Below are positions 47,385-56,178 of a stretch of 64,000 bases of DNA, piece by piece. The DNA comes from Thermomonas sp. GTDB taxonomy: Bacteria; Pseudomonadota; Gammaproteobacteria; Xanthomonadales; Xanthomonadaceae. The stretch's first letter is position 1. Each line of letters begins with the position of its first letter. Below the pieces are notes generated by a model, which had not been told where the DNA came from, ran no database searches, and saw only the letters and a list, made by a program, of their open reading frames with translations. The position numbers and the translations under genes were made by a program. The DNA is taken from NCBI GenBank assembly GCA_020692565.1, contig JAIMKJ010000002.1, forward strand, positions 28,337 to 92,336, written 5' to 3'.

Positions 47385-48419
47385 ATGACCACAGACCGCA
47401 TCATCGCCAGCGGCGCCAGCCGCGAGGACGACGTCGCCGACGCCACGATCCGCCCGAAACGGCTGGACGAATATCTTGGCCAGCAGCCGGTGCGCGAGCA
47501 GATGTCGATCTATATCGAGGCCGCCAAGCGCCGCGGCGAAGCGCTGGACCACGTGCTGATCTTCGGCCCGCCCGGTCTGGGCAAGACCACGCTGAGCCAC
47601 GTCATCGCCAACGAGTTGGGCGTGAATCTGCGGGTGACCTCGGGACCGGTCATCGAAAAGGCCGGCGACCTCGCCGCGCTGCTCACCAACCTGCAGCCGC
47701 ACGATGTGCTGTTCATCGACGAGATCCATCGCTTGTCGCCGATCGTCGAGGAAGTGCTGTACCCGGCGATGGAAGACTTCCAGATCGACATCATGATCGG
47801 CGAAGGCCCGGCCGCGCGTTCGATCAAACTCGACCTGCCGCCGTTCACCCTGATCGGCGCCACCACCCGCGCCGGCCTGCTGACCGCGCCGCTGCGCGAC
47901 CGTTTCGGCATCGTCCAGCGCCTCGAGTTCTACAGCGCCGCGGAACTGACCCGGATCGTCAGCCGCTCGGCGCAGATCCTCGGTATCGACTGCGCGCCGC
48001 AGGGCGCCGACGAGATCGCGCGTCGTTCGCGCGGCACCCCGCGCATCGCCAACCGCCTGCTGCGCCGCGTCCGCGATTTCGCCCAGGTCAGAGCCGCCGG
48101 ACATATCGACCACGACGTCGCCCGCGCCGCGATGTCGATGCTGAAAGTCGACCCGGAGGGTTTCGACGATCTCGATCGCCGGTTGCTCAATCTCATCATC
48201 GAGAATTTCGATGGCGGCCCGGTCGGCGTGGAATCGCTGGCGGCGGCATTGTCGGAAGAGCGCGGCACGCTCGAAGACGTGATCGAGCCCTATCTGATCC
48301 AGCAGGGCTTCCTCGTGCGCACCGCGCGCGGGCGCATGGCCAGCCAGAAGGCCTACCGGCACCTGGGTCTGAAGCCCAGGCCGAATGCGAACGATCTGTT
48401 CGTGGAGGGCGATGCGTGA
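47385..48419 (+). CDS. ruvB: Holliday junction branch migration ATPase RuvB
   Basis: RuvB (344 residues) is the hexameric AAA+ motor of branch migration. It shows [20 protein letters not shown], Walker [15 protein letters not shown], Walker [11 protein letters not shown], sensor 1 [19 protein letters not shown], and the arginine-finger region in [20 protein letters not shown]. The start at 47385 has a -10-like CATAAT six bases upstream and no ribosome site, so it may be translated from a leaderless message. ybgC and tol genes follow closely. Confidence 0.96.
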   Translation: MTTDRIIASGASREDDVADATIRPKRLDEYLGQQPVREQMSIYIEAAKRRGEALDHVLIFGPPGLGKTTLSHVIANELGVNLRVTSGPVIEKAGDLAALLTNLQPHDVLFIDEIHRLSPIVEEVLYPAMEDFQIDIMIGEGPAARSIKLDLPPFTLIGATTRAGLLTAPLRDRFGIVQRLEFYSAAELTRIVSRSAQILGIDCAPQGADEIARRSRGTPRIANRLLRRVRDFAQVRAAGHIDHDVARAAMSMLKVDPEGFDDLDRRLLNLIIENFDGGPVGVESLAAALSEERGTLEDVIEPYLIQQGFLVRTARGRMASQKAYRHLGLKPRPNANDLFVEGDA

Positions 48420-48459
48420 TGGCTGGCCGTGTTTCGTGCGTTTCTCGCGCAGTTTCAAC

Positions 48460-48906
48460 ATGAATACCCCATTCACCCACCCCGTCCGCGTTTACTGGGA
48501 AGATACCGACGCCGGTGGCGTGGTCTACCACGCGCAGTACGTTGCGTTCCTGGAGCGCGCCCGCACCGAGTGGTTGCGCGCCCACGGGCACAGTCAGGAA
48601 CTTCTGCGCCTGCAACACGATCTGGTGTTCGCGGTGCGGGCGATGACGATCGACTTCCGGCTGCCGGCGCGTCTGGACGATGCGCTGCAGGTCGGCGTGG
48701 TATTGCGCGAGTGCCGGCGCGCCAGCCTGGTGATCGCGCAGCGCATCGAGCGCGATGGCATGCGCTTGCTGGACGCGGAGGTCCGGGTCGCAGTGTTGCG
48801 CGCATCCGACTTCAAGCCAAGGCCGATCCCGGACGCGCTGTACCCCCAGCTGAAGGCGCTGCAGGAAGCCGCATCAGCCCACCCCGATTCATCGAACGCG
48901 GAGTAA
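48460..48906 (+). CDS. ybgC: Tol-Pal associated acyl-CoA thioesterase YbgC
   Basis: YbgC (148 residues) is a hotdog-fold thioesterase encoded at the start of the tol-pal cluster and linked to phospholipid or acyl-chain metabolism at the envelope. The motif VYWEDTDAGGVVYHAQYVAF contains the catalytic Asp and the Tyr-His pair, and FLERARTEWLRAHG follows. The ATG at 48460 matches the family start but has a weak ribosome site; the in-frame ATG at 48412 has GGAGGG before it and overlaps ruvB. It lies six bases upstream of tolQ. Confidence 0.93.
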   Translation: MNTPFTHPVRVYWEDTDAGGVVYHAQYVAFLERARTEWLRAHGHSQELLRLQHDLVFAVRAMTIDFRLPARLDDALQVGVVLRECRRASLVIAQRIERDGMRLLDAEVRVAVLRASDFKPRPIPDALYPQLKALQEAASAHPDSSNAE

Positions 48907-48912
48907 CCCCGG

Positions 48913-49692
48913 ATGTACCCACAAGCCATGATGCTGCAGGCCACCGCCATCGAGCCGCTGCCCGAAGACGCGCTCGCGGCCACCGCCCAGGCGGCAGGCG
49001 AAGCTGCGCATGGCGGCAGTCTGAACTACCTGCAACTGGTGATCGACGCCAGCCTCCCGGTGCAGTGCGTGATGGCGCTGCTGCTGCTGGCCTCGGTGGC
49101 CTCGTGGATCATCATCTTCCGCAAGAAGCGCGTGCTCGATCGCGCCCAGCGCGAGGCCGAGGGTTTCGAAGAGCGGTTCTGGGCCGGTGCCGATCTGGGC
49201 CGACTCTTCGCCGATGCCGGCGCCCGCAAGCAGCACGTCTACGGTCTCGAATCGATCTTCGAGGGCGGCATGCGCGAATTCAACCGCGTGCGCCAGCGCC
49301 GCGGCATGGACGCGCGCGCGCAGCTAGAAGGCGCGCAGCGGGCGATGCGCGCCACCGCCTCGCGCGAGCTCGACGGGCTGGAGCACAACCTCGAATTCCT
49401 CGCCAACGTCGGTTCGATCAGCCCCTACGTCGGCCTGTTCGGCACCGTCCTGGGCATCCTGATGTCGTTCCACGGTCTGGCCAATATGACGGAAGCCACC
49501 ATCGCCACGGTCGCGCCCGGCATCTCCGAAGCGCTGCTGGCGACCGCGATGGGCCTGTTCGCGGCGATTCCCGCGGTCTGGGCCTACAACCGCTTCACCA
49601 CCCGCGTCGAGCGCATCGCGGTGCGCTACGACACCTTCACCGAAGAGTTCTCGTCGATCCTGCAGCGTCAGGCGCATATCGAAGAAAACTGA
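48913..49692 (+). CDS. tolQ: Tol-Pal system inner-membrane protein TolQ
   Basis: TolQ (259 residues) forms with TolR the proton-driven motor that energises TolA, needed for outer-membrane constriction in division. Three membrane segments are visible: LPVQCVMALLLLASVASWII, then the pair in SPYVGLFGTVLGILMSFHGL and APGISEALLATAMGLFAAIP, which hold the conserved small and polar residues of the motor. A long cytoplasmic loop lies between. GGAG lies upstream of the ATG. Confidence 0.95.
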   Translation: MYPQAMMLQATAIEPLPEDALAATAQAAGEAAHGGSLNYLQLVIDASLPVQCVMALLLLASVASWIIIFRKKRVLDRAQREAEGFEERFWAGADLGRLFADAGARKQHVYGLESIFEGGMREFNRVRQRRGMDARAQLEGAQRAMRATASRELDGLEHNLEFLANVGSISPYVGLFGTVLGILMSFHGLANMTEATIATVAPGISEALLATAMGLFAAIPAVWAYNRFTTRVERIAVRYDTFTEEFSSILQRQAHIEEN

Positions 49693-49771
49693 GCGGACGC
49701 GCGCAACCCCGCGCGCAGTCCCCGACCGTTGAACTCCCCGCACTGACGCAAGACAGACCGAGAGAGATCGC

Positions 49772-50212
49772 ATGGCCGTCACCGCCTCCGGGCGCCGCAT
49801 CCGCAAACGCAAGCTCAAAGCCGAGATCAACGTCGTGCCATACATCGACGTGATGCTGGTGTTGCTGATCATCTTCATGGTGACCGCGCCGCTGCTGAAC
49901 CTCGGTACCGACATCAATCTGCCGCAGTCGCGGGCGAAATCGCTGGAAACGCCGAAGGATCCCATCGTGGTCAGCATCTACGCCGATGGCCGCTTCGCGC
50001 TGATGCTGGAGCGCGGCAACAACCGCGAACTGACCGCCGCCGACATCACCGCCGAACTCAAGGCCATCCACGGCCAGAACGACAATGCCACGGTGCTGGT
50101 CAACGGCGCGCGCGACGCCAGCTACCAGACGGTGATGCAGGGCATCGACATCATCAAGGACGCCGGGATCACCAAAGTGAGCCTGGTCAGCCTGCCGGCG
50201 GACGGGAAATAG
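49772..50212 (+). CDS. tolR: Tol-Pal system protein TolR
   Basis: TolR (146 residues) has a single membrane segment (IDVMLVLLIIFMVTAPLL) whose Asp in NVVPYIDVMLVLL is the proton-carrying residue of ExbD/TolR proteins, and a periplasmic domain (INLPQSRAKSLETPKDPIVV). It works with TolQ. It starts about 80 bases after tolQ and ends five bases before tolA. Confidence 0.95.
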   Translation: MAVTASGRRIRKRKLKAEINVVPYIDVMLVLLIIFMVTAPLLNLGTDINLPQSRAKSLETPKDPIVVSIYADGRFALMLERGNNRELTAADITAELKAIHGQNDNATVLVNGARDASYQTVMQGIDIIKDAGITKVSLVSLPADGK

Positions 50213-50217
50213 GCCCG

Positions 50218-51168
50218 ATGCGCGAAAATCGCGCCGACACCGCGCTGGCGATCATGTTGGCGCTGCTGCTGCATGCGGTGCCGGTGCTGCTGCTGTTGGT
50301 GGCGTCGCTGTGGCGCACGCCGTCGTCGTCGGCTGCGGGCGAGCCGATCAGTGCCGATGTCGTGGATCTGAACGCGCTCTCGGCCAGCATGCGCAGTGCC
50401 CTGCGGCACGAGCCCGAGCCGTTGGCGCAGCCCACGCCGCCGGAACCTCTGGAAGCGCCGCTGTCCGAAGAGCCGTTGCCGGAAGCGCTGGAAGAGCCGC
50501 TGCCCGAAGAAACGCCGCCCGAGCAGCAGTTGCAGCCGCAGGAACAGCTTCCGGATCCCGATACCGTCGATCAGCAGGAAGTGAAACCGGATTCCGCGTC
50601 CGCCGAGACCGCCGCGCGCGAGCAGGAGGCGAAGCAGCGCCAGGGCCAGGTCGATCTCACCGAGCGCGAGCGGCAGCGGCAGGCCGAGGAGAAGGCGCGC
50701 ACCGCGATGCAGTTGGAGCGCGAGCGGCAGCTGGCCGATATCCGTCGGCAGAAGGCCGCGAACGACCGGCAGATCGCCCTGGCCGAAGAGCGCCTGCGTC
50801 AGCTCGCCGATCGCCGCGCGCAGCAGGCGTCGAATACCGCCGCTGCCAACGCCAGTCCGCCGCCGGGCGATCGCGGCACGGATGCCGCGCTCAGGGCCGC
50901 TTACATCGATGCCCTGACGAAGGCCATCCGCATGAACTGGACCCAGCCCGAGAACGTCTCGTCGACCGTCGCATGCAAGATCGTGATCCGCCAGATCGCG
51001 GGCGGCGAAGTGATCGACGCCCAGGTCGACCCGTCTTGTCCCTACGACGAGCAGGGGCGGCGGTCGGTCGAGGCCGCGGTACTGAAGGCCCAACCCCTGC
51101 CGTACCGGGGCTTCGAGGCCGTGTTCAACCGCACGCTGACCATCAATTTCCGGGGCGAAGATCGCTGA
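50218..51168 (+). CDS. tolA: Tol-Pal system protein TolA
   Basis: TolA (316 residues) links the inner-membrane TolQR motor to Pal and TolB. It has an N-terminal membrane anchor (ALAIMLALLLHAVPVLLLLV), a long Pro/Glu-rich and then Gln/Arg/Glu-rich helical domain (residues about 60-210), and a C-terminal globular domain (AYIDALTKAIRMNWTQPENV, CKIVIRQIAGGEVIDAQVDP). A conserved Ser-His-Leu-Ser motif is replaced here by LLHAVP. The domain layout identifies it despite low sequence conservation. Confidence 0.92.
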   Translation: MRENRADTALAIMLALLLHAVPVLLLLVASLWRTPSSSAAGEPISADVVDLNALSASMRSALRHEPEPLAQPTPPEPLEAPLSEEPLPEALEEPLPEETPPEQQLQPQEQLPDPDTVDQQEVKPDSASAETAAREQEAKQRQGQVDLTERERQRQAEEKARTAMQLERERQLADIRRQKAANDRQIALAEERLRQLADRRAQQASNTAAANASPPPGDRGTDAALRAAYIDALTKAIRMNWTQPENVSSTVACKIVIRQIAGGEVIDAQVDPSCPYDEQGRRSVEAAVLKAQPLPYRGFEAVFNRTLTINFRGEDR

Positions 51169-51285
51169 ATCCGGCGCTGCGCGGCCCCCCGAGTCCGGGT
51201 TCGTTCATCTTTCTGACCGCTTTCGCGGCCAAGCTGTGCCCTGCCGGCGCCCCATGCCGTCACCCCTGAGTTGCCTGGACTGCCG

Positions 51286-52647
51286 ATGACCCGTTCGATG
51301 ATCCGCTCGATCCTTTCTTTCCGCATGCCGACACAGCGCTTGTTCTCGAAGGCCCTGTTGCTGGTCTGCCTGTTGCCGCTGGCCGCCTTCGCCCAGCAGC
51401 GCGGCCTGGAGATCGACATCGTCGGCGGCAACGCTTCGGCCCTGCCGATCGCGGTGGTGCCCATGCCCTATCAGGGCATCGGCAATCCGGTGCAGACCGA
51501 TGTCGCCGAGGTGATCCGCGCCGATCTGGCGCGTTCCGGCCAGTTCCGGCCGATGCCGCAGGGCGAGCTCGGCGCGCAGCGGCCGACCCGCGGCAGCGAG
51601 ATCGATTTCGGCTTTTTCCAGCAGGCCAAGCAGAATTTCGTCGTGGTCGGTCGCGTCCTCGATGCCGGCGACGGCGGTTACCGCGTCGAATACGAACTGT
51701 ACGACATCGGCAAGAACCGCCTGCTGGCGTTCGCGCTGACCGCGCGCGCCAATGCGATGCGCGATGTCTCGCACCAGATCGCCGATGCGATCTACGAAAA
51801 AATCACCGGCGTGCGCGGCGCGTTCTGGACCCGCATCGCCTATATCACCGCTTCGGGCCTCGGCAAGAACACCAGTTACGCGCTGATGGTCGCCGATGCC
51901 GACGGTTACAACCCGCAGACCGTGGTGCGCTCGGACAAGCCGCTGCTGTCGCCGGCATGGAGTCCGGACGGCCGCAAGCTGGCCTATGTCAGCTTCGAGC
52001 GCGGCAATTCCTCGATCGTGATCCAGGACATCGCCACCGGCGCGCGCGAAACGGTCGCCAGCTTCAAGGGCATCAACGGCGCGCCGAGTTTCTCTCCCGA
52101 TGGTCGCAAGCTGGCGATGGCGCTCTCGAAGAGCGGCAACCCCGAAATCTACGTCATGGATCTGGGCAGCCGCGCGCTGACCCAGCTGACCAACCAGTTC
52201 GGCATCGACACCGAACCGACCTGGAGCGCCGACGGCGGCCTCATTTATTTCACCTCCGACCGCGGCGGCAGACCGCAGATCTATCAGGTGTCCGCGGCCG
52301 GCGGTTCGGCCAGCCGCGTCAGCTTCCAGGGCAGCTACAACGCCAAGGTCACCGTGTCCTACGACGGCAAAAAGATGGCCGTGGCACAGGGTAGCGGCAG
52401 CGTGTACCGTATCGCGATGCTCGACCGCAGCCTCGGTTCGCCGCGCTGGTCCATGCTCTCGCCGGGTTCGCTCGACGAATCGCCGAGCTTCGCGCCGAAC
52501 GCCAGCATGGTGTTGTACGCGGCGCGCGAAGGCGGTCGTGGCGTGCTCTACGCCGTCTCCTCCGATGCCCGCGTGCGCCAGCGTCTGGTACTCGCCAACG
52601 GCGACGTGCGCGAGCCCGCCTGGGGGCCTTACCGCCTGCCGCGCTGA
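51286..52647 (+). CDS. tolB: Tol-Pal system periplasmic protein TolB
   Basis: TolB (453 residues) is a periplasmic six-bladed beta-propeller that binds Pal and TolA. A signal peptide (KALLLVCLLPLAAFAQQ) precedes the N-terminal domain (GLEIDIVGGNASALPIAVVP). Repeated propeller blades show WSPDGRKLAYVSFERGNSSI, SFSPDGRKLAMALSKSGNPE and WSADGGLIYFTSDRGGRPQI. The start is uncertain: ATGs at 51286, 51298 and 51325 are in frame, and the shortest gives the most typical signal peptide. Confidence 0.95.
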   Translation: MTRSMIRSILSFRMPTQRLFSKALLLVCLLPLAAFAQQRGLEIDIVGGNASALPIAVVPMPYQGIGNPVQTDVAEVIRADLARSGQFRPMPQGELGAQRPTRGSEIDFGFFQQAKQNFVVVGRVLDAGDGGYRVEYELYDIGKNRLLAFALTARANAMRDVSHQIADAIYEKITGVRGAFWTRIAYITASGLGKNTSYALMVADADGYNPQTVVRSDKPLLSPAWSPDGRKLAYVSFERGNSSIVIQDIATGARETVASFKGINGAPSFSPDGRKLAMALSKSGNPEIYVMDLGSRALTQLTNQFGIDTEPTWSADGGLIYFTSDRGGRPQIYQVSAAGGSASRVSFQGSYNAKVTVSYDGKKMAVAQGSGSVYRIAMLDRSLGSPRWSMLSPGSLDESPSFAPNASMVLYAAREGGRGVLYAVSSDARVRQRLVLANGDVREPAWGPYRLPR

Positions 52648-52727
52648 TCGCCATCGATGCGCTTCACGTTGTCCCTGTCCACGCCCCCATCCCCCTTGAC
52701 CTACCCTGCGACAAAGAGAGGAACACC

Positions 52728-53264
52728 ATGAACACGACGACCCGAGTGCTGCTGACCGCGATCCTGTGCGTGACCGCCGCCGCCTGTAGCAAGAAGGTGA
52801 AGGAAAACATCGACACCTCCGCCACCGACAGCACCAGCGGCACCACGACCCCCGGCACCGTGGGCGGCAACACGTCCACGCTGCCCAGCGGTCTGTACGG
52901 TCCGAACGATCTGGATACCGACGCCTGCCTGCGTCAGCGCGTGGTCTTCTTCGATCTCGATCAGGATGCGCTGAAGCCGGAGTTCCAGAACATCGTCGCC
53001 TGCCACGCCAAGTACCTGCGCGACCGTCCCAGTTCCCGCATGACCCTGGAAGGCAATGCCGACGAACGCGGCAGCCGCGAATACAACGTGGGCCTCGGCG
53101 AGCGCCGCGGCAATGCGGTGTCGTCTGCGGTACAGGCCAACGGCGGCGCCGGCGGCCAGATCACGGTGGTCAGCTACGGCGAAGAGCGCCCGACCTGCAC
53201 CGACTCCAACGAAGACTGTTGGGGCCGTAACCGTCGGGTCGAGATCGTCTACACCGCGAAGTGA
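52728..53264 (+). CDS. pal: Peptidoglycan-associated lipoprotein Pal
   Basis: Pal (178 residues) is an outer-membrane lipoprotein that binds peptidoglycan and TolB. The signal peptide ends in the lipobox TAAAC. The OmpA-like domain has VVFFDLDQDALKPEFQ and the peptidoglycan-binding stretch LEGNADERGSREYNVGLGER with the conserved Asp and Arg. RBS AGAGAGGAAC lies upstream. A close paralogue is encoded at 61345, which is unusual for this system. Confidence 0.95.
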   Translation: MNTTTRVLLTAILCVTAAACSKKVKENIDTSATDSTSGTTTPGTVGGNTSTLPSGLYGPNDLDTDACLRQRVVFFDLDQDALKPEFQNIVACHAKYLRDRPSSRMTLEGNADERGSREYNVGLGERRGNAVSSAVQANGGAGGQITVVSYGEERPTCTDSNEDCWGRNRRVEIVYTAK

Positions 53265-53402
53265 TCCATGCGACACAGGGCGCATCGTCCGCGATGCCCC
53301 CCTGTCCGTATTTGTTCTGCGCCGCGCGCTTGCGCTGATATCGCGTGATATCGCGCGGCCATCTTTATCCGAATACTTTCCGCTGAGGTCGCACCTGTCG
53401 TG

Positions 53403-54224
53403 ATGATGAGACGTTTGCCGCTTGCCGCCTGCCTGGTTCTCGCGCTGGCGTTCGCCGCGCCTGCATCGGCGCAGCGCGTCAGTACCGCCGATCGCCTCAC
53501 TGCGCTCGAACAGCAGCTGTCGGCGATGCGTTCGGGCAATCTTGATCTACTCAATCAGCTCGGCGAACTGAAGACCGAAGTGCAGTCTCTACGCGCGCAG
53601 CTCGAAGAGTTGCAGCAGCAGCACGAACAATACAAACAGACGGGCCGCACCCAGTATCTGGACCTGGACAGCCGCCTCAACCGGCTCGAAAGCGCGACCT
53701 CCGAGCCCGTGCCGGCGCCGACCTTGCCCGCACCGCAACCCGCACAGCCCGTCATGCCCGCCGCCGCCACGCAGGCGACGGTGCAGGACACGCCGCCGCG
53801 GGTCTACGGCGATGCCTCGACGCTCGGCAAGGGCGCGGACGAACGGACCGCCTACAACGTCGCTTTCGACCTGTTGAAGGCGGGCCGTTACGCCGAATCC
53901 GCGCGCTCGTTCCTGTCGTTCCTCGAAACCCATCCCAATGGAACCTTCACCCCGAACGCGATGTACTGGCTGGGCGAGAGTTATTACGTCACCCAGAACT
54001 ACGCCTTGGCCCAGGAACAGTTCCAGACGCTGCTCGACCAGTATCCGACCCACGACAAGGCGGGCGGCGCACTGCTGAAAGTGGGGTTGTGCCAGTACGG
54101 CCTGCGTCAACTCGACGCCGCCGAGGCGACGCTGGCCAAGGTGGTCGCCCGTTACGCCGGCACCGAAGCCGCCCGCACCGCCGACGACCGTCTGCGCGCG
54201 ATCCAGCTCTCGCGGGTCCGCTGA
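53403..54224 (+). CDS. cpoB: Cell division coordinator CpoB (YbgF)
   Basis: CpoB (273 residues) is a periplasmic protein of the tol-pal operon that coordinates peptidoglycan synthesis with outer-membrane constriction. A signal peptide (LPLAACLVLALAFAAPASAQ) is followed by a coiled-coil trimerisation region (TALEQQLSAMRSGNLDLLNQ, LKTEVQSLRAQLEELQQQHE), a Pro-rich linker and TPR repeats (AYNVAFDLLKAGRYAESARS, YWLGESYYVTQNYALAQEQF). ATG codons at 53403 and 53406 and a GTG at 53400 are all possible starts. Confidence 0.93.
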   Translation: MMRRLPLAACLVLALAFAAPASAQRVSTADRLTALEQQLSAMRSGNLDLLNQLGELKTEVQSLRAQLEELQQQHEQYKQTGRTQYLDLDSRLNRLESATSEPVPAPTLPAPQPAQPVMPAAATQATVQDTPPRVYGDASTLGKGADERTAYNVAFDLLKAGRYAESARSFLSFLETHPNGTFTPNAMYWLGESYYVTQNYALAQEQFQTLLDQYPTHDKAGGALLKVGLCQYGLRQLDAAEATLAKVVARYAGTEAARTADDRLRAIQLSRVR

Positions 54225-54271
54225 TTCCGCGTTTGCGGCGCGCACGCGGGCCGTGTGTCCCGCTCTGCGGG

Positions 54272-54277
54272 TAAAAT
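54272..54277 (+). promoter_or_regulatory. TAAAAT -10 box of a likely leaderless queE transcript
   Basis: TAAAATGCCGCG ends so that the ATG of queE starts six bases after the hexamer, placing the predicted transcription start at the start codon. No ribosome site is present. This suggests queE can be made from a leaderless message separately from the tol operon. Confidence 0.5.
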
Positions 54278-54283
54278 GCCGCG

Positions 54284-54961
54284 ATGAACGATGTCGCCCC
54301 CGCTGCGGCCGCCGCAGCGGTGGACCGTCTCAAGATCACCGAAATCTTCCTGTCGCTGCAGGGCGAAGCCCGCGATGCCGGCTGGCCGACGGTGTTCGTG
54401 CGCCTGACCGGCTGCCCGCTGCGCTGCCAGTACTGCGATACCGCGTATGCGTTCTTCGGCGGTGAGTGGCGTGGCATCGAAGAGATCCTGGCCGAAGTCG
54501 CCAGCCACGGCGTACGCCATGTCTGCGTCACCGGCGGCGAACCGCTTGCGCAGAAACGCTGCATCGATCTGCTGCGCCGGCTCTGCGACGCTGGCTATCG
54601 CGTCTCGCTGGAGACCTCCGGTGCGATCGATGTCGCCGAGGTCGACCCGCGGGTCTCGCGGGTGCTCGACATCAAGACCCCCGGTTCGGCCGAGGTCGAG
54701 CGCAACCGCTGGGAGAACCTGCCGCTGCTGACCGCGCACGACCAGATCAAGTTCGTGATCTGCAGCCGCGACGACTACGACTGGGCGCGCGGCATCGTGG
54801 CCGAGCACCGCCTGGCGGAACGCTGCGATGTGCTGTTCTCGCCGAGCAAGAGCGACGTCTCCGCGCGCGACCTCGCCGACTGGATCGTGCAGGACCGGCT
54901 GCCGGTGAAGTTCCAGATGCAGTTGCACAAGCTGCTGTGGAACGATGAGCCGGGCAGGTGA
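54284..54961 (+). CDS. queE: 7-carboxy-7-deazaguanine synthase QueE
   Basis: QueE (225 residues) is a radical SAM enzyme that rearranges 6-carboxytetrahydropterin to 7-carboxy-7-deazaguanine in queuosine synthesis. The iron-sulfur motif is Cys44-Cys48-Cys51 in TGCPLRCQYCDT, and VCVTGGEPLAQKRC and SLETSGAIDV follow. It has a -10-like TAAAAT exactly six bases upstream of the ATG. queC follows 198 bases later, separated by a palindromic repeat. Confidence 0.95.
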   Translation: MNDVAPAAAAAAVDRLKITEIFLSLQGEARDAGWPTVFVRLTGCPLRCQYCDTAYAFFGGEWRGIEEILAEVASHGVRHVCVTGGEPLAQKRCIDLLRRLCDAGYRVSLETSGAIDVAEVDPRVSRVLDIKTPGSAEVERNRWENLPLLTAHDQIKFVICSRDDYDWARGIVAEHRLAERCDVLFSPSKSDVSARDLADWIVQDRLPVKFQMQLHKLLWNDEPGR

Positions 54962-54988
54962 GGCAGGGAGACGGAAATCCTTGATGCT

Positions 54989-55078
54989 GTCATCCCGAAC
55001 GAGGGCAACGCCCGAGGAGGGATCCGCTGTTCGCTTGCCGGAAGAACAAACAGATCCCTCGCATGCGTTCGGGATGAC
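54989..55078. repeat. Palindromic repeat between queE and queC
   Basis: GTCATCCCGAACG and CGTTCGGGATGAC are perfect 13-base inverted ends of a 90-base element. Inside, AGGGATCCGCTGTT pairs imperfectly with AACAGATCCCT. It has the form of the common interspersed GTCATCCCGAACG...GGATGAC repeat found in many proteobacteria. Confidence 0.85.
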
Positions 55079-55159
55079 CGAAGTGGGTTGTCCTGCCATT
55101 CCAGATTCCACGTACCGCGTTCCTCTTTCTTTCAATCCGAAACCTCGAAGCTGTCGCCT

Positions 55160-55846
55160 ATGAAACCCGCCGTCGTTCTCGTCTCCGGAGGCATGGACTC
55201 CGCCGTCGTGCTCGCCATCGCCCGCGAGCGGGGCTTCGCGCCGCACGCCCTCAGCGTGCGCTACGGCCAGCGCCATACGTCTGAACTCGACGCCGCGGTA
55301 CGCGTCGCCCAGGCGCTCGGCGCGGCCGTGCACAAGACCGTGAACGTCGATCTGCGCAGCCTCGGCGGCTCGGCGCTGACCGCAGACATCGCGGTGCCCG
55401 TCGATACCGACGGCCATGTGATCGGCGCGGACATCCCGGTCACCTACGTGCCGGCGCGCAACACCATCATGCTGTCGGTCGCGCTGGGCTGGGCCGAGGT
55501 GCTGGGCGCCACCGACCTGTTCTGCGGCGTCAACGCGGTCGACTACTCGGGCTATCCGGACTGTCGGCCTGAATTCATCGCCGGCTTCGAGGCGCTGGCC
55601 AATCTCGCCACCAAGGCCGGCGTCGAGGGCGCGGGCTTCCGCGTCCACGCCCCGCTGATGCGCATGACCAAGGGCGATATCGTCCGCGAAGGCCTGCGCC
55701 TGGGCGTGGATTTCGCGCAGACCGTCTCCTGCTACCAGGCCGACGCGGACGGCGCCGCTTGCGGCCATTGCGACGCCTGCCGGCTGCGCGCCGAAGGTTT
55801 CGAAGCCGCTGGCGTGGCCGACCCCACCCGTTACGCCGCCGGCTGA
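55160..55846 (+). CDS. queC: 7-cyano-7-deazaguanine (preQ0) synthase QueC
   Basis: QueC (228 residues) converts 7-carboxy-7-deazaguanine to preQ0 with ATP and ammonia. It has the PP-loop [19 protein letters not shown] and the C-terminal zinc-binding cluster in [20 protein letters not shown], with four cysteines. [18 protein letters not shown] and [20 protein letters not shown] are also conserved. With QueE it supplies preQ0 for tRNA queuosine; QueD and QueF are not in the window. tRNA-Lys follows 81 bases downstream. Confidence 0.96.
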   Translation: MKPAVVLVSGGMDSAVVLAIARERGFAPHALSVRYGQRHTSELDAAVRVAQALGAAVHKTVNVDLRSLGGSALTADIAVPVDTDGHVIGADIPVTYVPARNTIMLSVALGWAEVLGATDLFCGVNAVDYSGYPDCRPEFIAGFEALANLATKAGVEGAGFRVHAPLMRMTKGDIVREGLRLGVDFAQTVSCYQADADGAACGHCDACRLRAEGFEAAGVADPTRYAAG

Positions 55847-55867
55847 CCCATTCGCGCCGGTTTGGGC

Positions 55868-55873
55868 TAAAAT
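55868..55873 (+). promoter_or_regulatory. TAAAAT -10 box of tRNA-Lys
   Basis: TAAAATGCGCGCCCCGG lies 54 bases upstream of the mature tRNA. The GC-rich discriminator after the -10 box is typical of stable RNA promoters under stringent control. Confidence 0.5.
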
Positions 55874-55927
55874 GCGCGCCCCGGCGCAAGGTCGGGCGGC
55901 CATCAGGCCGGAAATCGTGTCATTCGT

Positions 55928-56003
55928 GGGCCGTTAGCTCAGTCGGTAGAGCAGAAGACTTTTAATCTTTTGGTCGAAGGTTCGAATCCTTCACGGCCCA
56001 CCA
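55928..56003 (+). tRNA. tRNA-Lys (anticodon UUU)
   Basis: The 76-base gene folds as a standard cloverleaf: acceptor GGGCCGT/ACGGCCC, D-loop AGCTCAGTCGGTAGAGC, anticodon stem GAAGA/TCTTT (with one G-U pair) around CTTTTAA, so the anticodon TTT is at 55961-55963, TPsiC loop GGTTCGAATCC, and a CCA end encoded in the DNA at 56001-56003. It closely resembles the E. coli lysine tRNA. A likely integrase fragment lies 170 bases downstream. Confidence 0.98.
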
Positions 56004-56115
56004 TATAGACCTCCAGCGACATCCCCAGACATCCCGGAAGTACGCGAAGTCCCGGTAAAATAGGGGTTTTTTTGTGTCTCAACGTCCCGACCTGTCCTGT
56101 CGCATCCGGCTTGAA

Positions 56116-56178
56116 GTGAGTCAGGCTGTGAGTAAGGGGGCGACGACGCCCCGGCGTTACTCACTCGGGCCGACTCAC
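56116..56178. repeat. Nested 63-bp palindrome
   Basis: Three nested arm pairs are visible: GTGAGTC (56116-56122) with GACTCAC (56172-56178), GTGAGTAA (56128-56135) with TTACTCAC (56157-56164), and GGGGCG (56137-56142) with CGCCCC (56147-56152) around an ACGA loop. It could form a cruciform or serve as a binding site for a recombination or regulatory protein of the former island. Confidence 0.8.
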
